Shown: positions 35,653 to 47,673 of the stretch, in pieces
Layout: each line of letters opens with the position of its first letter
How positions within the stretch are numbered: position 1 is the first letter of the stretch
Assembly (NCBI GenBank): GCA_958296165.1
Contig: OY282447.1
Location: 372,001 to 436,000, forward strand
DNA: 64,000 nucleotides
Reading direction: 5' to 3'
Origin: an uncultured Pseudomonadales bacterium
GTDB lineage: Bacteria; Pseudomonadota; Gammaproteobacteria; Pseudomonadales; Azotimanducaceae
The notes under the pieces: model-generated
Told to the model about the DNA's origin: nothing
Database searches by the model: none
What the model saw: only the letters and a program-made list of their open reading frames with translations
Position numbers and translations under genes: made by a program

Positions 35653-37023
35653 TCAGGTGCGATCGGAGTCTTCCTCCGGCGCGGCCGGTGGTGGATATTG
35701 GATGCCCAGGCCCTCCAACGTGGTCAAGAAGACGGATCGTTGCTTGAACACTAGCCGGACGGTAAGCATGGCCACCACGATGATGACCATCGCTGGCAGG
35801 ATGATGTTGGGGTTGCCGGTGAGTTCCAACACGGCCACGAGCGCCGCCAAAGGGGCTTGCAGCACCGCCGCCATCATCGCCGCCATGCCTAGCATGACGT
35901 ACAGTGCGGGTTCAGAAGCTTCGCCCGGCGCCATCGCGTTGCCGGCCTCGCCCAACAAGCCACCCGCCAGCGCACCTATCACTAGCGTTGGGCCGATCAT
36001 CCCTACCGGCAGACCCACGCCGACGCAGGCGGCCGAAGCGACGATCTTGGCAACGAGGATGACCAGCAGCGTAGTCCACGCCAACTGACCGAGCAGCGCT
36101 TCGTTGACCGTGTCGTGGCCGACCCCAAGGACGGCCGGCGTAACCAGCGCCAAGCCGCCCGTGACTGCGCCAGCGACAGCCGCCTTCATCCAGAACGGCC
36201 ACTTCTCGAACTCCGCGCATGTCTTGACCAGCACGATGAAGACGCCGCCTACAACGCCGACGACAAGACCTGCCAGCATGATGTAAGGCACTTCCAGCAG
36301 CGAGTTCAGTTTAGTCTCCGGCACCGAGAAGGCGAGCGCGTCGCCGAACGCCAAGCGGTTCACCACAGTGGCCGTCACGGTCGCCAAAATCACGGGCATG
36401 AAGCCGATGATGGTGTATTCCATCATCACCACTTCCATGGCGAAGACCACGCCCGCCAGCGGTGTGTTGAAAGAGGCGCCGATGGCCCCGGCGACGCCGC
36501 ATGCCACCAACGTGCGCACGCCCCTTGGCGGCAGCCGGAACCACTCGCCCAGCTGCCCCGACGCGGCTGCGCCGATATGCACCACCGGGCCTTGATAGCC
36601 ACCCGACAAGCCGCCAGTCAAGCCGACTAGCGTACCGGCGAACTGATGCCAGGCATCGCGCCAAGGCAACTTGCCACGGTGGTTGGCGAGCCGTTCCATG
36701 ACGTGGACGACGCCTAGCCGCCGCGATGCCGGCGGCAGGCGGTTGAACGCGAAGCCAAGCACAACGGCCGCGCAGATCGGCATGAGCAGGTAGGTCGCCG
36801 CGCTCAAGTTCTCGAAGCTCTCTGCATCCTGGCCGCGCAGCAGCCAAGCGGCGCCATCGAGCAACCAGCGGAAGAGCACCATGACCGCGCCGGTGAGCAC
36901 TCCCGCCACCACACCCAGAATCGACAGCGTCGGCAACGTGTCGATGCCTGCGAGCTGGCGGCGGAACAAATCGAACAAGCGTTCGGCGCCGGCGCGTGGT
37001 GACAGAGGGAACTCCTTGCGCAA
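35653..37023 (-). CDS. ClC-type chloride channel / transporter
   Basis: 456-aa membrane protein with the ClC fold, ten or more hydrophobic helices. The conserved filter region reads [16 protein letters not shown]. The usual gating glutamate in GxEGP is Gln144 here. The N-terminal GSGIP motif is also replaced ([10 protein letters not shown]). The later [15 protein letters not shown] filter block is normal. A ClC without the gating glutamate would be expected to behave as an ungated channel or uncoupled transporter. Adjacent to hemL on the same strand. Confidence 0.85.
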   Translation of the reverse strand: MRKEFPLSPRAGAERLFDLFRRQLAGIDTLPTLSILGVVAGVLTGAVMVLFRWLLDGAAWLLRGQDAESFENLSAATYLLMPICAAVVLGFAFNRLPPASRRLGVVHVMERLANHRGKLPWRDAWHQFAGTLVGLTGGLSGGYQGPVVHIGAAASGQLGEWFRLPPRGVRTLVACGVAGAIGASFNTPLAGVVFAMEVVMMEYTIIGFMPVILATVTATVVNRLAFGDALAFSVPETKLNSLLEVPYIMLAGLVVGVVGGVFIVLVKTCAEFEKWPFWMKAAVAGAVTGGLALVTPAVLGVGHDTVNEALLGQLAWTTLLVILVAKIVASAACVGVGLPVGMIGPTLVIGALAGGLLGEAGNAMAPGEASEPALYVMLGMAAMMAAVLQAPLAALVAVLELTGNPNIILPAMVIIVVAMLTVRLVFKQRSVFLTTLEGLGIQYPPPAAPEEDSDRT

Positions 37024-37045
37024 GTTGCAATCAGCCTACTATAGT
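37016..37045 (+). promoter_or_regulatory. Promoter of erpA (leaderless geometry)
   Basis: TTGCGC (37016-37021), 18-nt spacer, TATAGT (37040-37045), then only 6 nt to the ATG at 37052. The predicted start site coincides with the start codon, and no Shine-Dalgarno is present. The -35 lies inside the start of the divergent ClC gene. Confidence 0.5.
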
Positions 37046-37051
37046 CGCCGC

Positions 37052-37384
37052 ATGGACGTAGACATACAGTTCTCCGCCCGTGCCGCCGGCAAGGTGCGCG
37101 AGCTGATCGAAGACGAAGGCAATGCCGCCCTCAAGCTGCGCGTTTTCATCACCGGCGGCGGTTGCAGCGGCTTCTCCTACGGTTTCACGTTCGATGACGG
37201 CGCCGCCGACGACGACGCCGTGATCGAGCGCGACGGCGTTACCGCTTTGGTGGACGCCATGAGCTACCAGTACCTGATTGGAGCAGAGATCGACTATCGG
37301 GAAGATCTCGCCGGTGCGCAGTTCGTGGTGACCAACCCCAACGCTTCCTCCACCTGCGGCTGCGGCAACTCGTTCTCGATCTAG
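37052..37384 (+). CDS. erpA: Iron-sulfur cluster insertion protein ErpA
   Basis: 110 aa A-type carrier that delivers [4Fe-4S] clusters to apoproteins, for example isoprenoid-synthesis enzymes. The three cluster cysteines are Cys38 (GGGCSGF), Cys102 and Cys104 (STCGCGNSF). The ATG at 37052 gives the standard length; longer frames run into the ClC gene. 3' end overlaps anmK by 4 nt, convergent. Confidence 0.95.
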   Translation: MDVDIQFSARAAGKVRELIEDEGNAALKLRVFITGGGCSGFSYGFTFDDGAADDDAVIERDGVTALVDAMSYQYLIGAEIDYREDLAGAQFVVTNPNASSTCGCGNSFSI

Positions 37385-38478
37385 CCGCCGGCATACACGC
37401 CGCCGAGCACGCGAGGGCCCTCGGCGCCGGTCACCTGCGGCGCGTTGCTCGGCTGGCGCTGCAACGTGCGATGCGCGAACCAGGCGAAGGCGGCCGCTTC
37501 CAAGGCGTCGCCGTCGAAGCCGAGAGCGTCGGTTGTGAGCAGTTGCCGACCAGCGGCATGGGCCGCCAGGCGTTGCATCAGATAGGCGTTGCGTCGTCCT
37601 CCGCCGCAAACGACCACTTCGCTCGCTTCGCTCGCCCAGCAGTTGATGGCAGCCGCGATGCTCCACGCCGTGAACTCCGCCAAGCTCGCTTGGACGTCCG
37701 CCGGCGCCAGCGCCAGACCGGCGCAGGCTGCGCGGACGTAGCCGAGATGGTACGTCTCCTTGCCGGTGCTCTTCGGCGGCGGTCGGCGGATGAAAGGATC
37801 GTCCTGCAACCGTGTCAGGAGCTCCTGCGCCACATTGCCGGCAGCCGCCCAGCGGCCGTCGCGATCGAAAGGCACATCGAGGCACCCTCGACTCCACGCG
37901 TCCATCAGCGCGTTGCCGGGGCCGGTATCGAAACCGGATACCACCCCTGAGCCAACCGGCAAGATGGTTACGTTGGCAATGCCGCCGATGTTGACTATCG
38001 CCCGCATTCCGGAGCGTGGGCGAAACAAGGCAGCATGAAAGAGCGGCGCCAGAGGGGCGCCTTCGCCGCCAGCGGCCATGTCGCGGCGGCGGAAGTCTGC
38101 GACCGTGTCGATGCCGGTGACTTCCGCAATGCGGTTGGGGTCGCCGATCTGCACCGTGAACGGCGGCTCGGCGTCCGGATGGTGGCGGACGGTCTGGCCA
38201 TGCGTGCCGATGGCGCGAACATCCTTGCCAGGTATTCCCCAGCGACGGAGACTCGCGCACACGCTTTCGCCGATGAACTCGCCGAGCCGAGCGTCGGCCA
38301 CGCCAAGGCGGACGATTTCGTCGTCTGCCGGTACGGCAAGTGCCTTGAGAGACTCCGCCAGCGTGGCCGGCAGCGGCACCGTTTCGGCAGCGACGATCGA
38401 GAGCTCGTCGGCGACCTCCAGCACCGCAACGTCTAGGCCATCGACGCTGGTGCCGGTCATCACGCCGACGTACAGCAC
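37381..38478 (-). CDS. anmK: Anhydro-N-acetylmuramic acid kinase
   Basis: 365 aa from GTG 38478. Opens the anhydro ring of anhMurNAc and phosphorylates it to MurNAc-6-P in peptidoglycan recycling. ASKHA-type kinase motifs: [54 protein letters not shown] and [13 protein letters not shown]. Twelve nt downstream of the M23 peptidase gene, a logical cell-wall pair. Confidence 0.95.
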   Translation of the reverse strand: MLYVGVMTGTSVDGLDVAVLEVADELSIVAAETVPLPATLAESLKALAVPADDEIVRLGVADARLGEFIGESVCASLRRWGIPGKDVRAIGTHGQTVRHHPDAEPPFTVQIGDPNRIAEVTGIDTVADFRRRDMAAGGEGAPLAPLFHAALFRPRSGMRAIVNIGGIANVTILPVGSGVVSGFDTGPGNALMDAWSRGCLDVPFDRDGRWAAAGNVAQELLTRLQDDPFIRRPPPKSTGKETYHLGYVRAACAGLALAPADVQASLAEFTAWSIAAAINCWASEASEVVVCGGGRRNAYLMQRLAAHAAGRQLLTTDALGFDGDALEAAAFAWFAHRTLQRQPSNAPQVTGAEGPRVLGGVYAGG

Positions 38479-38490
38479 TGGCGAGATCGG

Positions 38491-39783
38491 CTACTGCTCG
38501 GCGTCTGCGTAGGCTAGGCGCGGACGTGTCTTGTAGCCTTCCAGCTCCGCCAGCAACGACATGCTCGCCAGCTCGAAGTTGGGGCGTTCGGCATCTCCGA
38601 TCGGAGTGCCCGCTGGCAATCGCACCGTGCGCGGATTCTGGTGTACGCCGTTCACCAGAAACTCGTAATGCAGATGCGGGCCCGTAGCCCAGCCGGTCGC
38701 GCCGACGAAACCGATGGTATCGCCCTGCGCCACGCGCTTGCCTTTCTTGATGCCGGACGCGAAGCGTGACAGGTGCAAGTACTTCGTGCTGTAACTGCGC
38801 CCGTGTTGCAGGACGATGTACTTTCCGTTCGCTCTGTTGCGCGACACGGCAACTATAGTACCGTCGCCGGCCGCCTTCACCCGGGTGCCGGTAGGCGCGG
38901 CGTAGTCGATGCCGCGATGCGGCATGGCGCTCTTCCACAGCGGGTGTACGCGCTTCAAGTTGAAGTTCGAGCTGATGCGGGAGAAGTCCAATGGCGCACG
39001 GAGGAACGCCTTGCGCATGTTCTGGCCGCCCGGCGTGTAGTAGCCGACGTTGCCAGCGCCGTCCTCGTGGCGCACGGCGCGGTAGCTCTTGCCTTGCGTG
39101 ATGACTTGCGCCGCTAGAACGTCGCCCTCGCCGAGGTCGCGGTAGGGCTGGCCGTCTATGTAGCGCTCGTGGTAGAGCACATGAAACTCGTCGCCGGCGC
39201 GGATGTCGAGGATGAAGTCGATGTCCCACTGGAAGATGTTGGCCAGCCGCTCCGCGAAGCCGTCCGACAGGCCGGCCCTTTGGCAGGCCAGGTATAGCGA
39301 CGTTTCGATGACGGCGTGTTTGTAGGTCGGGACTTCGTCCGGCTCGATGATGACCTTGGAACCCTCGAACTGCTCGCCGACGCGCTCGAACTTCACCGTT
39401 TCCAGCCGCCCTGGGCTGTATTGCAGGTATATCAGATTGCCGCTGCCGTCACGTTCGAACGCCAGCTCGTGGCCCGGATAGATGTCCTTCAAGCGTTCGC
39501 CGAGGGCGCCGCTACGAGTAGCTAGGTGTAGAAGGTCGCGGGCGCTCAACCCGTGCCGCTTGAAGATCCTGGCCAAGCTGTCGCCGGGCTTCACCGCTAC
39601 GACGGTCCGCTCGCGCTCCGGCGGCGGCGCTGGCGCAGGCGGCTCGACGACCTCGGGTTCAGGTTCTACGGCGCCCGCCGCGTTGGCCTGCTGATCCGGG
39701 GTCCGCCCCGACACCCACACCCCAAGCATGACGAGCGACAACGCCCCCACAATAAGGGCGTGTAAGTTCGGCAACGAAGACAC
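38491..39783 (-). CDS. Peptidoglycan DD-endopeptidase, M23 family (MepM-like)
   Basis: 430 aa. N-terminal membrane anchor (8-24), proline-rich linker, LysM/OapA-like domain (VVAVKPGDSLARIFKRHGLSA) and C-terminal M23 domain. Zinc ligands intact: HRGIDYAAP (H-x3-D) and GPHLHYEFLVNG (HxH). Cleaves cross-bridge peptides in the periplasm to let the wall expand. Divergent from tyrS over 148 bp; that gap shows no clear promoter consensus. Confidence 0.93.
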   Translation of the reverse strand: MSSLPNLHALIVGALSLVMLGVWVSGRTPDQQANAAGAVEPEPEVVEPPAPAPPPERERTVVAVKPGDSLARIFKRHGLSARDLLHLATRSGALGERLKDIYPGHELAFERDGSGNLIYLQYSPGRLETVKFERVGEQFEGSKVIIEPDEVPTYKHAVIETSLYLACQRAGLSDGFAERLANIFQWDIDFILDIRAGDEFHVLYHERYIDGQPYRDLGEGDVLAAQVITQGKSYRAVRHEDGAGNVGYYTPGGQNMRKAFLRAPLDFSRISSNFNLKRVHPLWKSAMPHRGIDYAAPTGTRVKAAGDGTIVAVSRNRANGKYIVLQHGRSYSTKYLHLSRFASGIKKGKRVAQGDTIGFVGATGWATGPHLHYEFLVNGVHQNPRTVRLPAGTPIGDAERPNFELASMSLLAELEGYKTRPRLAYADAEQ

Positions 39784-39931
39784 AACCCTCGTGGCTCCCC
39801 CTCAAGCTCTTCATCCCTGTGTGGCCCAATATCGGGCACACGGAACGTTCGAGTGTGCAACAAATCGGTATTGATGGAAACCCCCAACATGGCTATGGTC
39901 TGCGCCCCGCCGCCAAGCCCTTGGCCAAGCC

Positions 39932-41227
39932 ATGGCATCCCTTCTCAACGCTCTCGACCAACGCGGCCTGTTGGCGCAGATCTCGGACCGTCAGGGTCTA
40001 GATAGGCATCTCGCGGACCGCCCGCGCACGGTCTATGCTGGTTTCGATCCGACCGCCTCCAGCCTGCAAGCAGGCAACCTTGTGACGGCGCTGATGCTGC
40101 GCCGCTTCCAGCTGCGAGGACACCGCCCGATTGCGGTGATCGGCGGGGCTACCGGCCTGATCGGAGATCCATCCGGGCGCGTCGACGAACGTGCCCTGCA
40201 CGACCGCGATACCGTGCAGCAGTGGAGCGCCACGATCCGTGAACAGTTGTCACGGTTCATCGACTTGGACAGGGGCCGTGCTGGGAATAGCGGTGGTCTA
40301 GTGCTGAACAACCTCGATTGGACGCGCGAACTGGACGTCATCTCCTTCCTGCGCGACATCGGCAAGCACTTCTCCGTGAACGCGATGGTGCAGCGCGATT
40401 CAGTGCGGCTGCGGCTGGCCCGCGAAGGCGCCGGCATCTCGTATACCGAGTTCAGCTACATGCTGTTGCAGGCCTACGACTTCCTGGAACTCGTCCGCCG
40501 CCACGACTGCACTATGCAGGTCGGCGGCAGCGACCAGTGGGGCAACATCGTCAGCGGCGTCGATCTCGCCCGGCGCGTGCTGCACCGGCAGACCTACGCG
40601 CTCACTCATCCGCTCATCACCAAGCAAGACGGCACCAAGTTCGGCAAGAGCGCCGCCGGCTCGGTGTGGCTGGACGCCCAACGCACTTCGCCATATGCCT
40701 TCTATCAGTTCTGGCTGAACACTGCGGATGCCGACGTGGCGCCCTTCCTGCGCTGCTTCACCTTGCTCGACGCCGGCGAGATCGGCGCCGCAGCCGCGGC
40801 GGTGGCCGAGCGGCCCGAACGCCGCGACGGCCAGCGACTGCTGGCCCGAGAGGTCACGCGCATGGTTCACGGCGAGGCCGCACTGTCGTCGGCCGAGCGC
40901 ATTACCACTGCGCTGTTCAACGGCGAAGTACGCGCCTTGGGCCAAGACGAGATCGCGCAGCTGGAGCGCGACGGCATCGCCAACACCGCCGTTGCATCCG
41001 GTACCGGGCTGCTCTCGGCCATGGTGGCCGCACGATTGGCGACATCCAATGGCGCCGCGCGCAGACTGATGCAGGGCGGCGGAGTGTGCGTCAACGGCAT
41101 CGTGGTGGATGAGCCGTCGATGCGCCTCGACGGCGCAACGGCGTTGTTCGGACGCTACTGGATGGTTCGGCGAGGCAAGCGAAACTGGCACCTGCTGGTG
41201 CGGCAAGAAGGCGAAAAAAAGCGTTGA
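39932..41227 (+). CDS. tyrS: Tyrosyl-tRNA synthetase
   Basis: 431 aa class I synthetase charging tRNA-Tyr. Domains: Rossmann catalytic core (GFDPTASS, GGATGLIGDPSGR, QVGGSDQWGNIVSG), KMSKS loop in the KFGKS form (236-240), and C-terminal S4 RNA-binding domain (RRLMQGGGVCVNG). Unusual: the HIGH signature reads SLQAGNL (44-50), so both histidines are replaced by Gln and Asn. The stop codon overlaps the -35 box of the rRNA promoter. tyrS before an rRNA operon is a common gammaproteobacterial order. Confidence 0.93.
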   Translation: MASLLNALDQRGLLAQISDRQGLDRHLADRPRTVYAGFDPTASSLQAGNLVTALMLRRFQLRGHRPIAVIGGATGLIGDPSGRVDERALHDRDTVQQWSATIREQLSRFIDLDRGRAGNSGGLVLNNLDWTRELDVISFLRDIGKHFSVNAMVQRDSVRLRLAREGAGISYTEFSYMLLQAYDFLELVRRHDCTMQVGGSDQWGNIVSGVDLARRVLHRQTYALTHPLITKQDGTKFGKSAAGSVWLDAQRTSPYAFYQFWLNTADADVAPFLRCFTLLDAGEIGAAAAAVAERPERRDGQRLLAREVTRMVHGEAALSSAERITTALFNGEVRALGQDEIAQLERDGIANTAVASGTGLLSAMVAARLATSNGAARRLMQGGGVCVNGIVVDEPSMRLDGATALFGRYWMVRRGKRNWHLLVRQEGEKKR

Positions 41228-41251
41228 CAGCCGCTCGGCCGGGCGTATAGT
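41224..41251 (+). promoter_or_regulatory. rRNA operon promoter
   Basis: TTGACA (41224-41229), 16-nt spacer, TATAGT (41246-41251). The -35 overlaps the tyrS stop codon, and an A-rich run (gaaaaaaa) directly upstream could act as UP element. The discriminator after the -10 is GC-containing (ACGCAGCCC), as expected of stringent, DksA/ppGpp-controlled promoters. Confidence 0.85.
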
Positions 41252-41283
41252 ACGCAGCCCTTGGCCGGCAGGCATCTGCTGGC

Positions 41284-41292
41284 GGCTCTTTA
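41284..41292 (+). promoter_or_regulatory. rRNA antitermination boxA
   Basis: GCTCTTTAA matches the core of the boxA consensus TGCTCTTTAACA in the leader, 33 nt after the -10 element. It would load NusB-S10 and prevent Rho-dependent termination in the 16S gene. Confidence 0.75.
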
Positions 41293-41300
41293 AGAATGTG

Positions 41301-41329
41301 AAAACAAGCCATTCGTGTGGGCGCTCGAT
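41301..41329 (+). other. 5' arm of 16S precursor processing stem
   Basis: AAAACAAGCCATTCGTGTGG with the following GCGCTCGAT is almost perfectly complementary to 43064-43093 after the 16S gene (one bulge and two wobble or mismatched pairs). The stem brackets the whole 16S rRNA and is the expected RNase III cleavage site. Confidence 0.8.
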
Positions 41330-41419
41330 TCGAGCTCGAACAACCTTTTGGCTGTGCGCGGTAGCGCTAGGGGCATCTGCCCAAAGCGCGTTGGCACGGC
41401 CTTTGCAGTAAAATGCAAC

Positions 41420-42998
<1,579 letters not shown>

Positions 42999-43063
42999 AC
43001 AATAAGATCGGACGCTCGGCAGCTAGCAGCAGTCGAGTGAATCGGTCCAAGTTCGATGCCTGC

Positions 43064-43093
43064 ATCGGGCGCTCACACGAATGGCTTTGTTTT
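43064..43093 (+). other. 3' arm of 16S precursor processing stem
   Basis: ATCGGGCGCTCACACGAATG and the following GCTTTGTTTT pair with 41301-41329. Lies in the 111-nt spacer between 16S and tRNA-Ile (42999-43109). Confidence 0.8.
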
Positions 43094-43109
43094 TTCGCTT
43101 TCTTGGCGA

Positions 43110-43186
43110 GGGTCTGTAGCTCAGCTGGTTAGAGCACACCTCTGATAAGGGTGGGGTCGGTGGTTCAAGTCCACTCAGACCCACCA
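43110..43186 (+). tRNA. ileT: tRNA-Ile (GAT)
   Basis: 77 nt cloverleaf: acceptor GGGTCTG pairs with CAGACCC, the anticodon loop CTGATAA reads GAT, the T arm contains GGTTCAAGTCC, and CCA is encoded. Normal position in the 16S-23S spacer. Confidence 0.97.
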
Positions 43187-43203
43187 ATCCGTGACTTCGC
43201 CAC

Positions 43204-43279
43204 GGGGCCGTAGCTCAGCTGGGAGAGCACCTGCCTTGCAAGCAGGAGGTCAGGAGTTCGATCCTCCTCGGCTCCACCA
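43204..43279 (+). tRNA. alaT: tRNA-Ala (TGC)
   Basis: 76 nt cloverleaf: acceptor GGGGCCG pairs with CGGCTCC, anticodon loop CTTGCAA reads TGC, T arm GAGTTCGATCC, CCA encoded. Seventeen nt after tRNA-Ile. Confidence 0.97.
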
Positions 43280-43671
43280 GCGTAGGCCAAAATCCAAGCG
43301 CCGCCCATCACGGTCGACGTTTGGATGTTGGCTCTACTAGGTTGGCTTATGGCCGACTTAAGCGCCGACGTTCATTAACAACTCGTTTCAATGAAGCCAA
43401 GTGTCTTTTCTTGTGCTTTGCCTTGTGCGCCGGTGGCCAACAGCCACTAGTGCCGGTGGCCACCCGCCACTTCCAAGAGGTCAAGCCGGTCACTCGTAAG
43501 AGAGACCAAGCAAGAAAGGATGCTTAACCAAAGAAGTAACGAAATTGTGCGTCTATGCAACAGGCCTTGCGCCTGTTGTACATGATCGGGCGGTTTAAGA
43601 GCCGCTTCGATCATGGGTAAAAACCGGCGACGTTCGCAATCCATAGACCCGTGCGCTCACCGCGTGGATTG
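43280..43671 (+). other. Long spacer between tRNA-Ala and 23S rRNA
   Basis: 392 nt without a gene. It contains a direct repeat GTGCCGGTGGCCA (twice, about 43430-43463), a perfect 8-bp hairpin CAACAGGC...GCCTGTTG (43558-43578), and a second hairpin closed by CATGATCG...CGATCATG (43581-43615). These are probably precursor-processing or antitermination structures. Confidence 0.6.
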
Positions 43672-43679
43672 GGTTATAT

Positions 43680-43686
<7 letters not shown>
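43672..43686 (+). other. 5' arm of 23S precursor processing stem
   Basis: GGTTATATGGTCAAG is perfectly complementary to CTTGACCATATAACC at 46682-46696. Together they close the 23S rRNA for RNase III. Confidence 0.85.
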
Positions 43687-46690
<3,004 letters not shown>

Positions 46691-46802
46691 ATAACCGAGT
46701 CCGCGCCTCGTGCGCGACACGGGGATTGCGTCGACGGTTTGCACCGAGCGCACGATTTCGCGGCTTCATTGAGACGACTTCTTGTTATTGCCGATTTCTG
46801 CT

Positions 46803-46920
46803 TGCCTGACGACCATGGCGATTCGGAACCACCTGATCCCATCCCGAACTCAGCAGTGAAACGTCTCAGCGCCGATGGTAGTGTGGGGTCTCCCCATGTG
46901 AGAGTAGGTCGTTGTCAGGC
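46803..46920 (+). rRNA. rrf: 5S ribosomal RNA
   Basis: About 118 nt. The terminal helix TGCCTGACGAC pairs with GTTGTCAGGCA. Conserved core CCATCCCGAACTCAGCAGTG and GCGCCGATGGTAGTGTGGGG. Last gene of the rRNA operon. Confidence 0.97.
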
Positions 46921-46930
46921 ACTTAAATCC

Positions 46931-46967
46931 AAAAAAGCCCGTGGGCGTTGCGCCTACGGGCTTTTTT
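46931..46967 (+). terminator. rRNA operon intrinsic terminator
   Basis: AGCCCGTGGGCG and CGCCTACGGGCT form a 12-bp stem with one G-U pair and a 3-nt loop, flanked by A6 and T6. Ten nt after 5S. The A-run makes it usable from both strands. The gap 46968-47084 after it shows nothing clear. Confidence 0.95.
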
Positions 46968-47084
46968 CGTCTTGGACAGGCGGCGAGGCCGCCAGAGGCG
47001 GTTGACTTGCCGCCGGCCACCGCGCATGTTGGAGGAAGTCCGCAAGCACTTGCGCCGTAGCGGCCACGGCCGGGGAGGAAACAC

Positions 47085-47669
47085 ATGCAGGGCGATGCGT
47101 CCGTGCGCGACTTGGGCGACGTTTGTTGCCAACCGCTGCAAGCGGCCGTGGCAGAGCTCGATGCCGCCGCGTGGCAGGCGGAGGCATATCGGCAGGACAC
47201 TTTCGAGATGCACAGCGCCACTGAATCGGTGTTGTTGTTGTTCCTCGACGTGGACGATTGGCCCCGCCTCAACGTGCGCCGAGCAGACGGCTGGAAGTGG
47301 CTGGGCACTGTCGCGCTGGCGCTGATGGAGCGCATCGTTGCAGCCAACTACGCGCCCGGAGGCACGTTCCTTCGGGCGATGACGGTTCGCCTGCCGGCCG
47401 CCGCACGGATCGCGCCGCACCGCGACAAGCACGTCTCCTTCCGGCACAGCCATCGCATCCACGTGCCGCTCTCGACCAACTCCCGAGTGCGCTTCCTAGT
47501 GGATGGCGCGCCGTACCGCCTGCTGGTCGGTCGCGCCTACGAGATCGACAACCAGCGCCCGCACTCGGTGCTGAACAACGGCGCCGCTGCGCGCGATCAC
47601 TTCATCTTCGACTACCTGCCGCCAGGCGCTCTCGCCGCGCCCGGGCTGGCCCGGCAGGACGGCGCCTAA
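47085..47669 (+). CDS. Aspartyl/asparaginyl beta-hydroxylase-like dioxygenase
   Basis: 194 aa. Fe(II)/2-oxoglutarate dioxygenase fold of the Asp_Arg_Hydrox type: metal ligands in APHRDKH (H-x-D) and RPHSVLNNG (distal His), with RIHVPLSTN between and an Arg-containing end (AARDHFIFDYLPP) for 2-oxoglutarate. Hydroxylates a peptide, free amino acid or lipid; substrate unknown. Four nt before a TPR-sulfotransferase gene, so the two probably form one operon acting on the same product. Confidence 0.75.
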   Translation: MQGDASVRDLGDVCCQPLQAAVAELDAAAWQAEAYRQDTFEMHSATESVLLLFLDVDDWPRLNVRRADGWKWLGTVALALMERIVAANYAPGGTFLRAMTVRLPAAARIAPHRDKHVSFRHSHRIHVPLSTNSRVRFLVDGAPYRLLVGRAYEIDNQRPHSVLNNGAAARDHFIFDYLPPGALAAPGLARQDGA

Positions 47670-47673
47670 GCCC

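Noticed and set aside
37381-37384. Overlap of erpA and anmK as a frameshift signal
   Set aside because: The genes are convergent; a 4-nt stop overlap is ordinary in this compact sequence.
37031-39229. 732-aa minus-strand open frame
   Set aside because: It is a shifted reading of the M23 peptidase and anmK genes, rich in Arg and without motifs; long antisense or shifted frames are common at this GC content.
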